A stretch of DNA of 9,058 nucleotides from an uncultured Mollicutes bacterium (GCA_947313935.1 CAMZNW010000177.1:1-9058), one strand, 5' to 3'. Positions 1 to 7,512 are shown, counted from the stretch's first letter. Numbers and translations: made by a program. The notes: a model not told the origin generated them from the sequence alone.

Positions 1-27
1 TATTGGTTATTTTTTTTTATTAAATTA

Positions 28-36
28 TGTTATACT
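28..36 (+). promoter_or_regulatory. Extended -10 promoter of valS operon
   Basis: The sequence TG-T-TATACT is an extended -10 element (TGn followed by a 5/6 match to TATAAT). Transcription should start near 43, giving a leader of about 26 nt before the valS ATG. No good -35 hexamer lies at 17 bp spacing (the region is a T-run), which is acceptable for an extended -10 promoter. The element is seen; its activity is inferred. Confidence 0.6.
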
Positions 37-57
37 ATAAGTAATGAGTTTTGGTAA

Positions 58-63
58 AAGGGG
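58..63 (+). promoter_or_regulatory. Ribosome binding site of valS
   Basis: AAGGGG lies 5 nt before the ATG at 69. It decides the start: an in-frame TTG at 51 would put this SD inside the coding region and has no SD of its own. Confidence 0.7.
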
Positions 64-68
64 TAAAT

Positions 69-2735
69 ATGGAATTAGATAAAAAATTTGATCATTTAAA
101 GGTACAAAAAAATCGTTATGCAAGCTGGTGTAAAAATGAAGTTTTTAAAGCTGATATTACTAGTAATAAACCACCATTTTCAATTATAATTCCACCACCT
201 AATGTTACTGGAAAACTACATTTAGGACATGCTTGGGATACCACTTTACAAGATGTTTTAATAAGATATAAAAAAATGATGGGATATGAGACGGTATTTA
301 TACCTGGAATGGACCATGCAGGGATAGCAACACAGGCTAAAGTTGATGAAAAATTACGAAATATGGGAATATCATCTTTTGAAATAGGACGAGAAAAATT
401 TTTAGAATATGCTTGGTCATGGAAAAATGATTATGCAGATCAAATTCGTGAACAATGGGAACAATTAGGATTAGCATTAGATTATTCAAAAGAAAAATTC
501 ACTTTAGATAAAGATGTAAATCAAGCAGTTAATAAGGTATTTGTTGATTTATATAATAAAGGATATATTTATCGCGGATATCGAATTACTAATTGGGATC
601 CAAAAGCACAAACAGCATTAAGTGATATTGAGGTAATTCATAAAGAAGTTAAAGGGCAATTTTATCATTTGAAATATTATCTTGCTGATCAAAGTGGTTT
701 TGTTGAAGTAGCAACAACACGTCCAGAAACTTGTTTTGGGGATGTAGCATTAATCATTAATCCAGAAGATCCAAGAGTTGAAAAATTATTAAATCAACAA
801 GTATATATTCCAGGAACAAATAAATTAATTCCAATTTTAGTAGATCGACATGCTGATATGAATTTTGGAACAGGAGTTGTAAAAATAACTCCAGCACATG
901 ATCCGAATGATTATCAGGTTGGTAAACGTTTGAATTTAGAAATGCCAATTGTAATGAATCTTAATGGGACAATGAATGAATATGCCTTTGAATTTGAAAA
1001 TATGGATCGTTTTGATTGTAGAATAGCTTATATAAAAAAATTAGAAGATTTAGATTTAGTAGTGAAAATTGTTGAACATATTCATAATGTTGGTCATTCA
1101 GAACGAACAGGAGTTATTGTTGAACCATTGTTATCTAAGCAATGGTATGTAAAAATGGATAAATTAGCTCAAAAAAGTTTAGAATTTCAAAAGACAACTG
1201 ATAAAATTATTTTTACTCCTTTTCGTTTTGAAGAAACTTTTAGTACATGGATGGAAAATGTATGTGATTGGTGTATTTCCCGTCAATTATGGTGGGGACA
1301 TCAAATACCTGCATGGTATCATAAGACAACAGGAGAGATATTAGTTTCTGAAACACCACCAGAAGATGATAATTATATACAAGATGAAGATGTTTTGGAT
1401 ACATGGTTTTCTTCTGCATTATGGCCTTTAATAACAACAAAGTGGTCAAAAACTAATCCAGAAATGAGTAAATTTTTTCCGACTAATGTTCTAGTAACAG
1501 GTTATGATATTATCTTTTTTTGGGTTTCAAGAATGATTTTTCAATCACTAGAATTTAGTGATCAAAAACCTTTTTCTGATGTTTTAATTCATGGTTTAAT
1601 TAGAGCTGAAGATGGTCGTAAAATGTCTAAATCACTAGGAAATGGAATAGATCCAATAGATGTTATTAATTCACACGGAGCCGATGCATTACGATTTTTT
1701 TTAACAACTAATTCTTCTCCAGGATTAGATTTACGTTATTCAGAAGAAAAATTAGATGCAACATGGAATTTTATTAATAAAATATGGAATGTTTCGCGTT
1801 ATGTATTATTAAATACAGTTGAAGTAGTAGAGTTAGAACTAAGAGAATATTTTGAATATTTAGATAGTGCAGATGAATATATATTATATGAATTAAATAA
1901 TGTAATAACACATGTAAATATAATGATGGATAAATTTGAATTTGGAGAAGTTGCACGTAGTTTATATAATTTTATATATGAAGATTTTTCATCTTGGTAT
2001 GTTGAAATTTCTAAAGTATCATTAACAAGTTCTAATGTAGATATTGTGAGTAAGACAAAATTAGTATTACGTACAGTTAATATTGCAATTATTAAAATGC
2101 TGCATCCATTTATGCCTTTTGTGACTGATGAAATATATACTCAAATTGAAAACGTTGATTCAATTATGTTAACAAGTTGGCCTAGAACAATTGAATATGA
2201 ATTTTTAAATAAAAAAATTGATAATTTTAAAAAAATAAAAGAAATAATTACAGAGATAAGAAATATTCGTCAAGAAAATGAAATAAAACCTTCATTGTTA
2301 TTAACTATTTATATTGAAACAACGATAGAATTTGATGTAATTGAATTAGACATTTTAAGTAAAATTGCAAAATTAGAAGATATTAAAATTAATGAACCAA
2401 TAAAAGAAGATGTTATTTCAAGTGTAATTGATTTAGTAACAATTCATATTGCAACTAATGGTACAGTTAATAAAAAAGTTAAAATAGATAAATTAAATGC
2501 TTTTTTAAATAAAGTTCAAGAAGAGATAATTCGTTCTTTAAAAATATTAAGTAATGAAAAATTTATGATTAAAGCACCAAAAGAAAAAAAAAATGAAGAA
2601 ATATCTAAAGCAATAGGTTATATTAATCAATATGAAGAAACAATTATTTTATTAAAAGAATTAATGGAAATGCCAATCTATAATAAAAAGTATTTAGAAT
2701 TAAAAGAATTAATAAAGGAGTTAAATGAAAAATAA
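69..2735 (+). CDS. valS: Valine--tRNA ligase (ValRS)
   Basis: This is a cytosolic class I aminoacyl-tRNA synthetase of 888 aa, the normal length for bacterial ValRS, that joins valine to tRNA-Val using ATP. The catalytic HIGH motif reads HLGH (51-54), after the ValRS-typical PPPNVTGK. The KMSKS loop is exact at 518-522. The CP1 editing domain that clears Thr-tRNA-Val is present, with ATTRPET (215-221) and HDPND (277-281, Asp278 in the usual editing position). The block around WCISRQLWWGHQIPAW is typical of ValRS. An anticodon-binding helical domain follows, and the last ~65 residues form the Lys/Glu-rich C-terminal coiled coil that holds tRNA. Trp is always TGG, so the code is not the mycoplasma one. 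It leads a probable four-gene operon and overlaps the next gene by 11 nt. No T-box leader fits between its promoter and its start. Confidence 0.97.
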   Translation: MELDKKFDHLKVQKNRYASWCKNEVFKADITSNKPPFSIIIPPPNVTGKLHLGHAWDTTLQDVLIRYKKMMGYETVFIPGMDHAGIATQAKVDEKLRNMGISSFEIGREKFLEYAWSWKNDYADQIREQWEQLGLALDYSKEKFTLDKDVNQAVNKVFVDLYNKGYIYRGYRITNWDPKAQTALSDIEVIHKEVKGQFYHLKYYLADQSGFVEVATTRPETCFGDVALIINPEDPRVEKLLNQQVYIPGTNKLIPILVDRHADMNFGTGVVKITPAHDPNDYQVGKRLNLEMPIVMNLNGTMNEYAFEFENMDRFDCRIAYIKKLEDLDLVVKIVEHIHNVGHSERTGVIVEPLLSKQWYVKMDKLAQKSLEFQKTTDKIIFTPFRFEETFSTWMENVCDWCISRQLWWGHQIPAWYHKTTGEILVSETPPEDDNYIQDEDVLDTWFSSALWPLITTKWSKTNPEMSKFFPTNVLVTGYDIIFFWVSRMIFQSLEFSDQKPFSDVLIHGLIRAEDGRKMSKSLGNGIDPIDVINSHGADALRFFLTTNSSPGLDLRYSEEKLDATWNFINKIWNVSRYVLLNTVEVVELELREYFEYLDSADEYILYELNNVITHVNIMMDKFEFGEVARSLYNFIYEDFSSWYVEISKVSLTSSNVDIVSKTKLVLRTVNIAIIKMLHPFMPFVTDEIYTQIENVDSIMLTSWPRTIEYEFLNKKIDNFKKIKEIITEIRNIRQENEIKPSLLLTIYIETTIEFDVIELDILSKIAKLEDIKINEPIKEDVISSVIDLVTIHIATNGTVNKKVKIDKLNAFLNKVQEEIIRSLKILSNEKFMIKAPKEKKNEEISKAIGYINQYEETIILLKELMEMPIYNKKYLELKELIKELNEK

Positions 2736-3822
2736 AGTAAATTATCAAGTGCTAAACATAATTTTATATTTAATTTGTGCAATATTATTAATTTTCTTTT
2801 TAAAAGAAGTACAATTATTACCTAAAATGAAAAACATATTTATTGCATTGATACCATTTTATGTTGCCTATATAATATCTTGGATGATGTATCCATTAGG
2901 AGAATTTTTTTCAAATTATTTAAAAATTCCGACTTCATTTGCTTTTTCATTGGCAATAATTATTAATATATTTTTTGTGTTAACAATAGTTTTTATATTA
3001 ATACCGTTAATTTTATTTCAATTTACAGATTTAATTAAAAATGCACCAAATATTATTCATTCTTATCAAATGAATGTTAAAAATATATTAATTTCATTTG
3101 GAATTAATGATTCACCAATTATTAATATATTATATCAACAATTTGCAGGATTATTTTCAATTCAAGGAATTAAAGAATATTATGATGTGTTGTTTGGTTC
3201 AGTTAAAATAGTAGGAAATTATGCAATACGTGGAATTTCAGGTTTAACTAATATTATAATTCAAATGTTAATTGCTTATGTAATGAGTTTTTATTTGATA
3301 AAAGATTCACGTATATTTTCCAATAAAATAATTACATTAACAACAAAAAAACATGCTAATAAAATAACAGAAATAGTATTAGAGATTTCTAAAACAATTA
3401 AAAGTTTTTTAGTTGGAGTATTAATAGAATCAATAATTGTTTCAATTGTTGTGTCTATTGGATTAGCAATAATTGGGATACCGGCTGCATTTTTATTTGG
3501 TGTTTTTTGTGGATTATTTAATATTATTCCATATTTGGGACCAATAATTGGAGCAATACCAGTTTTAATAATTGCATTATCAATTAGTTTTAAAACTTTT
3601 ATTTTAGCAATAATTATTGTTTTTGGTACACAAATAATTGATGCTAATTTTATCCAACCAAAGATTATGTCAAATGCAACAAATTTGCATCCTTTAACTG
3701 TATTAGTAAGTTTAATTATATTTGGCCAATTATTTGGGATAATTGGAATGATTCTTGCTACACCAATTGGAGCAACAATCAACATAATGTTTAAACATTC
3801 AAAATATAATGTTAAATTATAA
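2725..3822 (+). CDS. AI-2E family transporter-like membrane protein
   Basis: This 365-aa protein of the AI-2E/UPF0118 family (YdgG/TqsA, YtvI, PerM type) has the family layout. Two hydrophobic segments lie near the N terminus (about 10-27, 37-54), a third at about 71-98, then a soluble stretch of some 65 residues, then four or five more segments from about 167 to 353. The family signature is clear: PYLGP at 269-273 within a GxxxIIPYLGPIIGAIP-like stretch, then QPKIM...LHPL (His322, Pro323) and GxxGMxLATP near the end. Members have been reported as autoinducer-2 exporters or as Na+/H+ antiporters, so the substrate here is unknown. The start ATG has the SD AAAGGAG 4 nt upstream, and the gene begins inside the last codons of valS (11-nt overlap), implying translational coupling. 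A cell-wall hydrolase gene follows 22 nt later. Confidence 0.9.
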   Translation: MKNKVNYQVLNIILYLICAILLIFFLKEVQLLPKMKNIFIALIPFYVAYIISWMMYPLGEFFSNYLKIPTSFAFSLAIIINIFFVLTIVFILIPLILFQFTDLIKNAPNIIHSYQMNVKNILISFGINDSPIINILYQQFAGLFSIQGIKEYYDVLFGSVKIVGNYAIRGISGLTNIIIQMLIAYVMSFYLIKDSRIFSNKIITLTTKKHANKITEIVLEISKTIKSFLVGVLIESIIVSIVVSIGLAIIGIPAAFLFGVFCGLFNIIPYLGPIIGAIPVLIIALSISFKTFILAIIIVFGTQIIDANFIQPKIMSNATNLHPLTVLVSLIIFGQLFGIIGMILATPIGATINIMFKHSKYNVKL

Positions 3823-3834
3823 TGATTTTAAAAT

Positions 3835-3840
3835 AAGGAG
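3835..3840 (+). promoter_or_regulatory. Ribosome binding site of the M23 peptidase gene
   Basis: AAGGAG lies 4 nt before the ATG at 3845. It selects that start over an in-frame ATG at 3809, which has no SD, overlaps the upstream gene and would bury the signal peptide behind 12 polar residues. Confidence 0.75.
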
Positions 3841-3844
3841 TATA

Positions 3845-5023
3845 ATGAAAAAAATTGTTCAATTATTAATGTTGTTTATTATGTTATTTATAACTATTAT
3901 TCCAATAGATGTATTAGCACAAACAGTTAATGGTTTAGAAGAAGAAGTAGCAGGTTTAGATTTAAAGTACCAAAAGAAAGTTGATAAATTAAATAAAGAA
4001 AAAGCAGATTTAAATTCAACAACACAACAATTAAAACAAATTGATTTAGATAAACAAAAAACACAAGCAGAAATTTCACAAACAAATATAAAAATAGAAA
4101 AAACTTTATCTGAAATTACAACTTTAGAAAAAGAATTACCAATAAAAAAAGAACGTGCAAATGAAATATTAATTGCTACTCAACAAAGTAGACATACTAA
4201 TTTTTTAGTATCAATTTTATTTGGTGGAGATTCTGCATCAGAGGCTATTCGTGCAATAAATGGTTTAAATAAGTTAAATTTAGCATCTTCAAAAGAGCTA
4301 ATTGCATTAATAAACTTACAAGAAAAATTAAAAAATGAAAAAATTAATTTACAAAATAACCGAAATAATTTAATATTAAAGCAACATCAATTAGATTTAA
4401 ATGAACAATATATTAAAGAATTAATAAAAAAACTTAATTCAGAAAAAGAAAAAGATGAAGATGCTTCAGTTAATGCTAAAGTAGAATATGAAAGTAAGAA
4501 AAAAGCACTAGAAATATTAAAAAAAGCTGGTTGTAAAGGTGATGAAGTATATGGAGTAGATTGTGGAACACTTGATGCAGGTTCAGGGTTTATTAAACCA
4601 ATTAATTCAGGTGTTGTTACAAATGAATTTGGCGGATGGGCAACATCTGGAACTACTTTTCATACTGGAATTGATTTAGCAAATGATTCAGGTACACCTA
4701 TTTATCCAAGTTCAAATGGTCAAGTATTAGATAATAGTTATAATTCAATTAATGGTAATTATTTAACAATGTTGCATGTTGTAGACGGTAAAAATTATGT
4801 AACATATTATGGACATATGATATCACCATCTGTTTATCATACCGGAAAACAATTAGGAATAAATCAACCACTAGGTTATATTGGAATGACAGGTGCTGCA
4901 ACAGGTTATCATGTACATTTTAGTATTGCTTCAAATACTACTTATTGGAGTCCATCATTAAATGTAAATCCACGGAAATATGTAAATTTCCCTCCAAAAG
5001 GGGTTTGGTTTCATTCACGATAA
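3845..5023 (+). CDS. Secreted coiled-coil M23 peptidoglycan hydrolase
   Basis: This 392-aa exported zinc endopeptidase probably cuts peptidoglycan cross-bridges or stem peptides. A signal peptide spans residues 1-25 (MKK, long Leu/Ile/Met core, cleavage after DVLA). Residues ~27-225 are Lys/Glu/Gln-rich coiled coil, interrupted at ~119-160 by a hydrophobic patch (NFLVSILFGG...) of the kind seen in EnvC-, CwlO- and PcsB-type hydrolases, whose coiled coils are activated by FtsEX. The C-terminal M23 (LytM) domain covers ~245-385 with a complete active site: His273 and Asp277 (HTGID), His324 (YYGHM), and His356/His358 (HVH). The only cysteines, Cys230 and Cys240, flank the hinge between coil and catalytic domain and could form a disulfide. 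It lies third in the valS cluster, 22 nt after the membrane-protein gene. Control by FtsEX is inferred from architecture; no ftsEX is in view. Confidence 0.92.
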   Translation: MKKIVQLLMLFIMLFITIIPIDVLAQTVNGLEEEVAGLDLKYQKKVDKLNKEKADLNSTTQQLKQIDLDKQKTQAEISQTNIKIEKTLSEITTLEKELPIKKERANEILIATQQSRHTNFLVSILFGGDSASEAIRAINGLNKLNLASSKELIALINLQEKLKNEKINLQNNRNNLILKQHQLDLNEQYIKELIKKLNSEKEKDEDASVNAKVEYESKKKALEILKKAGCKGDEVYGVDCGTLDAGSGFIKPINSGVVTNEFGGWATSGTTFHTGIDLANDSGTPIYPSSNGQVLDNSYNSINGNYLTMLHVVDGKNYVTYYGHMISPSVYHTGKQLGINQPLGYIGMTGAATGYHVHFSIASNTTYWSPSLNVNPRKYVNFPPKGVWFHSR

Positions 5024-5042
5024 TTAATAATAGCGAGGTAAA

Positions 5043-5819
5043 ATGAAATATTTAGAGAATTTAGAAGTATTTAAATCAGTAGTAAATACAAATAGTTTTT
5101 CTCAAACAAGTGAAATATTTAATATGAGCCAATCAACAATAAGTAAAAAAATTAAAAATATTGAAGAATTTTATGGAGTCAACCTTATTGAACGTTCAAC
5201 AAGAGAATTTAAATTAACAAAAGCAGGATTAATAGTTTATAATGAAGCAATTGAGCAAGAAAAAATTAGGCATGAAACAATAAAACAATTAGCTAATCTT
5301 GAAACTAATAAGCCATGTAAAATTGGAATAACAGAAGAACATTTTTTAAATTACAATATAAAAAATTTATTCATAAATGAAGAGTATATTGTTTATTCAA
5401 ATATGGATAAAATGATTCAAGATTATAAAGATAAAAATTTAACTTATATAATTATGGATAAATATTATGAACAAGAGATTGATTTTATATGTGTTAAAAA
5501 TTTAATAAGTGCACCAATTACTGTAATTGCTAAAAAGCATATATTTTCACAAAATATTTTAATACGTGAAAATATTGAAGGATGTGTTATTTATATGCCC
5601 AAAAATCATACACGTATGTATTTAGTTAATACTTTTAAAAATCAAGGATTAGATATAAAATTATGTGATAATATGGATATTGTTTATAGTCATTGTATTT
5701 TAGAAGATAATGCTATTACATTTATAACAGAACAAATTTGTATTCCAATAAATGTTAATGATTATTTAGAACGAAAATTAATTAATTTACCAGAACGAAA
5801 AATAAATTTGTATTATTAA
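5043..5819 (+). CDS. LysR-type transcriptional regulator, short effector domain
   Basis: This 258-aa protein begins with a clear LysR-family winged helix-turn-helix (residues ~1-62): LEVFKSVVNTNSFSQTSEIFNMSQSTIS... then the wing with ERSTREFKLTKAG, and a linker helix to ~88. The remaining ~165 residues (from KIGITEEHF) should be the two-lobed periplasmic-binding-protein-like effector domain, but they are strongly diverged and the whole protein is 30-40 residues shorter than the usual 290-300. It has six cysteines, all in the effector part. The SD is GAGG, 4 nt before the ATG, and the gene starts 19 nt after the M23 gene, so it is probably the last gene of that operon. LysR regulators are often divergent from their targets; here there is no divergent gene, so neither target nor ligand can be named. 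Membership rests on the DNA-binding domain. Confidence 0.83.
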   Translation: MKYLENLEVFKSVVNTNSFSQTSEIFNMSQSTISKKIKNIEEFYGVNLIERSTREFKLTKAGLIVYNEAIEQEKIRHETIKQLANLETNKPCKIGITEEHFLNYNIKNLFINEEYIVYSNMDKMIQDYKDKNLTYIIMDKYYEQEIDFICVKNLISAPITVIAKKHIFSQNILIRENIEGCVIYMPKNHTRMYLVNTFKNQGLDIKLCDNMDIVYSHCILEDNAITFITEQICIPINVNDYLERKLINLPERKINLYY

Positions 5820-5832
5820 AATATAGAATATA

Positions 5833-5890
5833 TTTATAACTATAAAAAAAGATATACTTAATAAAGTAAATCTTTTTTTATAGTTATAAA
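5833..5890 (+). terminator. Long hairpin terminator after the LysR gene
   Basis: Perfect 21-bp inverted arms (5833-5853 and 5870-5890) continue, after one A-A mismatch (5854/5869), into a 5-bp inner stem TACTT/AAGTA (5855-5859, 5864-5868) closed by a 4-nt AATA loop. The inner part is terminator-like: an A-tract, GAT...ATC stem, then CTTTTTTT. Because the A7 tract (5844-5850) mirrors the T7 tract (5873-5879), it could stop transcription on both strands. The extra outer arms, TTTATAACTAT and its complement, are more than a terminator needs. Confidence 0.8.
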
Positions 5891-5921
5891 TTGTAGTATT
5901 AAAAATAAACTTAATTTTTAA

Positions 5922-5951
5922 TTGTTAGTAAAGTAAAATCTATGATATAAT
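5922..5951 (+). promoter_or_regulatory. Promoter of the desulfurase-like gene
   Basis: The -35 is TTGTTA (5922-5927, 4/6), followed by an 18-bp spacer and a consensus -10 TATAAT (5946-5951) preceded by TGA, which makes an extended -10. The start is predicted near 5958, only about 12 nt before the ATG. The following AAGAGG serves as the SD. Confidence 0.7.
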
Positions 5952-5969
5952 TATAATGAAAAGAGGAAT

Positions 5970-7076
5970 ATGAAATATTTTGATTATGCAGCATCAACAC
6001 CTCCAAGTAAAGAAACTTTAGAAATATATGTAGATGTATCAACACATATATATGGTAATCCTGGTTCTGTACCAGAAGCATATATTTTAGAACAAAAATG
6101 TCATCAAGATATTTTAGAGGCTTTATCTCTTGAACAAACTTGTGATTTAATATTTACTTCAGGAGGAACAGAAGCTAATAATTTAGCAATTATGGGAACA
6201 ATTAAGCATAAAATACCTAAGAATTCTCATTTTATAACATCAAATTTTGAACATGCTTCAGTATATGATGTATTTGAACATTGCGCAATTGGAAATAAAA
6301 TTTCCCATGCACCTATAAATGAAAATGGATATGTAAAAATAGAAGAATTTAAACGATTATTGCAACCAAATACAAAATTTATTTCAATTATGCATGTTAA
6401 TAATGAATTAGGTACTGAACAACCAATTAAAGAGTTATATAATATTGCAAAAGCATATAATCCAAATATTATCTTTATGGTTGATATGATTCAAGGTTTA
6501 GGTAAGGTTAAAGCTTTAACATTTGTACCAGATATAGTAACGATTTCATCACATAAAATTTATGGGCCAAAGGCAGTAGGAGCAGTAATACTAAAAAAAG
6601 ATTTAGCACTTACTAAAATTATTTATGGTGGAAATAAAGAAAATGGACAACGTGGAGGAACACAATCCCTACCTGCACAAGCAGGTTTTGCTAGAAGTGT
6701 TCAAACAATTTGTAAAAATTTAGATGTATATTTAGCGCAAGTAAAATTAGTAAAAGATTATTTTGAAAAGGAAGTAATTAAATTACCAAAAATTTCCTTA
6801 AATGCAACTTCTGATGCTAATGTAGTATCTATTTTTATTGACATTGATAAATTAGCTATTCAAGGAGTAAAAGATTTAATGGATTTAGGTGTTGTTATAT
6901 CAACTAAATCAGCTGATAGTAATCTTACAAAATATAGTCGTTCTTTAAAAGCAATTAATTTATCAGATTATCGTTGTGAACGAACTTATCGAATTTCATT
7001 TTCTCATCATGTTACGATTAATGATATTGATATTTTATTAAGTTCATTAGAAAAATTTCTAGAAAATGAAAAATAA
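5970..7076 (+). CDS. Cysteine desulfurase-like PLP protein lacking the catalytic Cys
   Basis: This 368-aa class V aminotransferase-fold protein is of the NifS/IscS type, normally a cysteine desulfurase that moves sulfur from Cys onto an enzyme Cys persulfide. The start (MKYFDYAASTPP) matches the family. PLP-site features are intact: SGGTEANN, His95 in FEHAS, NNELGT, Asp172/Gln175 (VDMIQ), Lys196 in SSHK for the Schiff base, RGGT, and the C-terminal RISF Arg that usually holds the substrate carboxylate. The mobile catalytic loop, usually STGSAC-S/T-S, reads STKSADSN, with Asp316 (GAT) where the Cys should be. The nearest cysteine is Cys336 (YRCER), away from that loop. It may therefore be inactive in persulfide transfer, a lyase of another kind, or a regulatory paralogue. 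It has its own promoter after a strong terminator; gpsB follows 67 nt later. The fold is certain; the function is not. Confidence 0.9.
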   Translation: MKYFDYAASTPPSKETLEIYVDVSTHIYGNPGSVPEAYILEQKCHQDILEALSLEQTCDLIFTSGGTEANNLAIMGTIKHKIPKNSHFITSNFEHASVYDVFEHCAIGNKISHAPINENGYVKIEEFKRLLQPNTKFISIMHVNNELGTEQPIKELYNIAKAYNPNIIFMVDMIQGLGKVKALTFVPDIVTISSHKIYGPKAVGAVILKKDLALTKIIYGGNKENGQRGGTQSLPAQAGFARSVQTICKNLDVYLAQVKLVKDYFEKEVIKLPKISLNATSDANVVSIFIDIDKLAIQGVKDLMDLGVVISTKSADSNLTKYSRSLKAINLSDYRCERTYRISFSHHVTINDIDILLSSLEKFLENEK

Positions 7077-7089
7077 TATCAAAGTATAA

Positions 7090-7120
7090 TATACACTTTT
7101 TGTAAAAAAAGTAGTATAAT
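7090..7120 (+). promoter_or_regulatory. Possible gpsB promoter inside an inverted repeat
   Basis: A consensus -10 TATAAT lies at 7115-7120, but no good -35 (TACACT at 17 bp) and no TGn are present. The -10 overlaps the right arm of a 12-bp hairpin (TATAC+ACTTTTT, 7090-7101; AAAAAGT+A+GTATA, 7106-7118; one bulged A at 7113; loop GTAA). With no T-tract after it, the hairpin is not a normal + strand terminator. gpsB may instead be read through from the upstream gene. Confidence 0.4.
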
Positions 7121-7133
7121 AAAATTATATAAT

Positions 7134-7138
7134 GGAGG
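7134..7138 (+). promoter_or_regulatory. Ribosome binding site of gpsB
   Basis: GGAGG lies 5 nt before the ATG at 7144. It rules out the in-frame ATG at 7132, which overlaps this SD and would add four residues (MEVI) that do not fit the family. Confidence 0.85.
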
Positions 7139-7143
7139 TAATT

Positions 7144-7512
7144 ATGCAAAAATCAAGACTAACAATGGAAGATATATATAATGCAAAATTCAAAAAGAAA
7201 CGTTTTGGTGGTATTAATGAAGAACAAGTAGATGATTTATTAAATACAATAATTGATGATTATGAATATTTTGAAGAAGAAATTAAAAATTTGAAAAAAG
7301 TTAATGAAGAATTAAGAAAAGAAAATTTTAAAGTAAAAATGAATGCATTAAAAACAAATACAAATACATTAGATTTAGATGAAGTGAATTTAAATAATAA
7401 AGTATCACCAATGGAAGAAGTAGAAAATAAAGTAGATTTAAGTGTAATTGAAGCACGTTTAAATAAATTAGAACGTGATGTAGCAATATTAACAGTAAAA
7501 ACATCACGTTAA
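7144..7512 (+). CDS. gpsB: GpsB-type cell division/elongation protein (DivIVA domain)
   Basis: This is a 122-aa cytosolic membrane-associated adaptor that, in relatives, links class A penicillin-binding proteins to the division site. The N-terminal DivIVA/GpsB domain is recognisable: LTMEDIYNAKF (6-16), a membrane-contact loop (17-24), NEEQVDDLLNTIIDDYEYF, then a coiled coil to ~65. A variable Asn/Lys/Glu linker (~70-97) leads to a short C-terminal helix, IEARLNKLERDV, matching the trimerising GpsB tail (ILKRLSNLEKHV in Bacillus). This tail and the length favour GpsB over DivIVA. The usual RGY of the loop is GGI (Ile24), the loop is one residue longer, and the third acidic residue of the PBP-binding groove is Asn34. 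pdp follows 29 nt later, probably co-transcribed. Confidence 0.82.
   Translation: MQKSRLTMEDIYNAKFKKKRFGGINEEQVDDLLNTIIDDYEYFEEEIKNLKKVNEELRKENFKVKMNALKTNTNTLDLDEVNLNNKVSPMEEVENKVDLSVIEARLNKLERDVAILTVKTSR

Noticed and set aside
51..68. TTG at 51 as the valS start
   Set aside because: It has no SD of its own and the good SD (58-63) points to the ATG at 69.
51..2735. TGA read as tryptophan (mycoplasma code)
   Set aside because: The many conserved Trp of ValRS are all TGG and no in-frame TGA is needed anywhere.
3291..3785. A 164-codon open frame on the minus strand inside the AI-2E family gene
   Set aside because: It lies wholly antisense to a well-supported membrane-protein gene, has no recognisable domain, and its Ile/Asn/Lys-rich product is what reading AT-rich hydrophobic codons backwards gives. 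Shorter minus-strand frames in valS were rejected likewise.
3809..3844. ATG at 3809 as the M23 peptidase start
   Set aside because: It has no SD, overlaps the preceding gene and would hide the signal peptide; the ATG at 3845 has a strong SD.
5820..5969. Riboswitch or small RNA in the longest intergenic gap
   Set aside because: Everything seen is explained by the long hairpin and a promoter; no conserved riboswitch core or GC-containing multi-stem fold is visible.
5970..7076. Calling the PLP gene a functional iscS/nifS
   Set aside because: The catalytic loop lacks its cysteine, so a gene symbol implying desulfurase activity would overstate the evidence.
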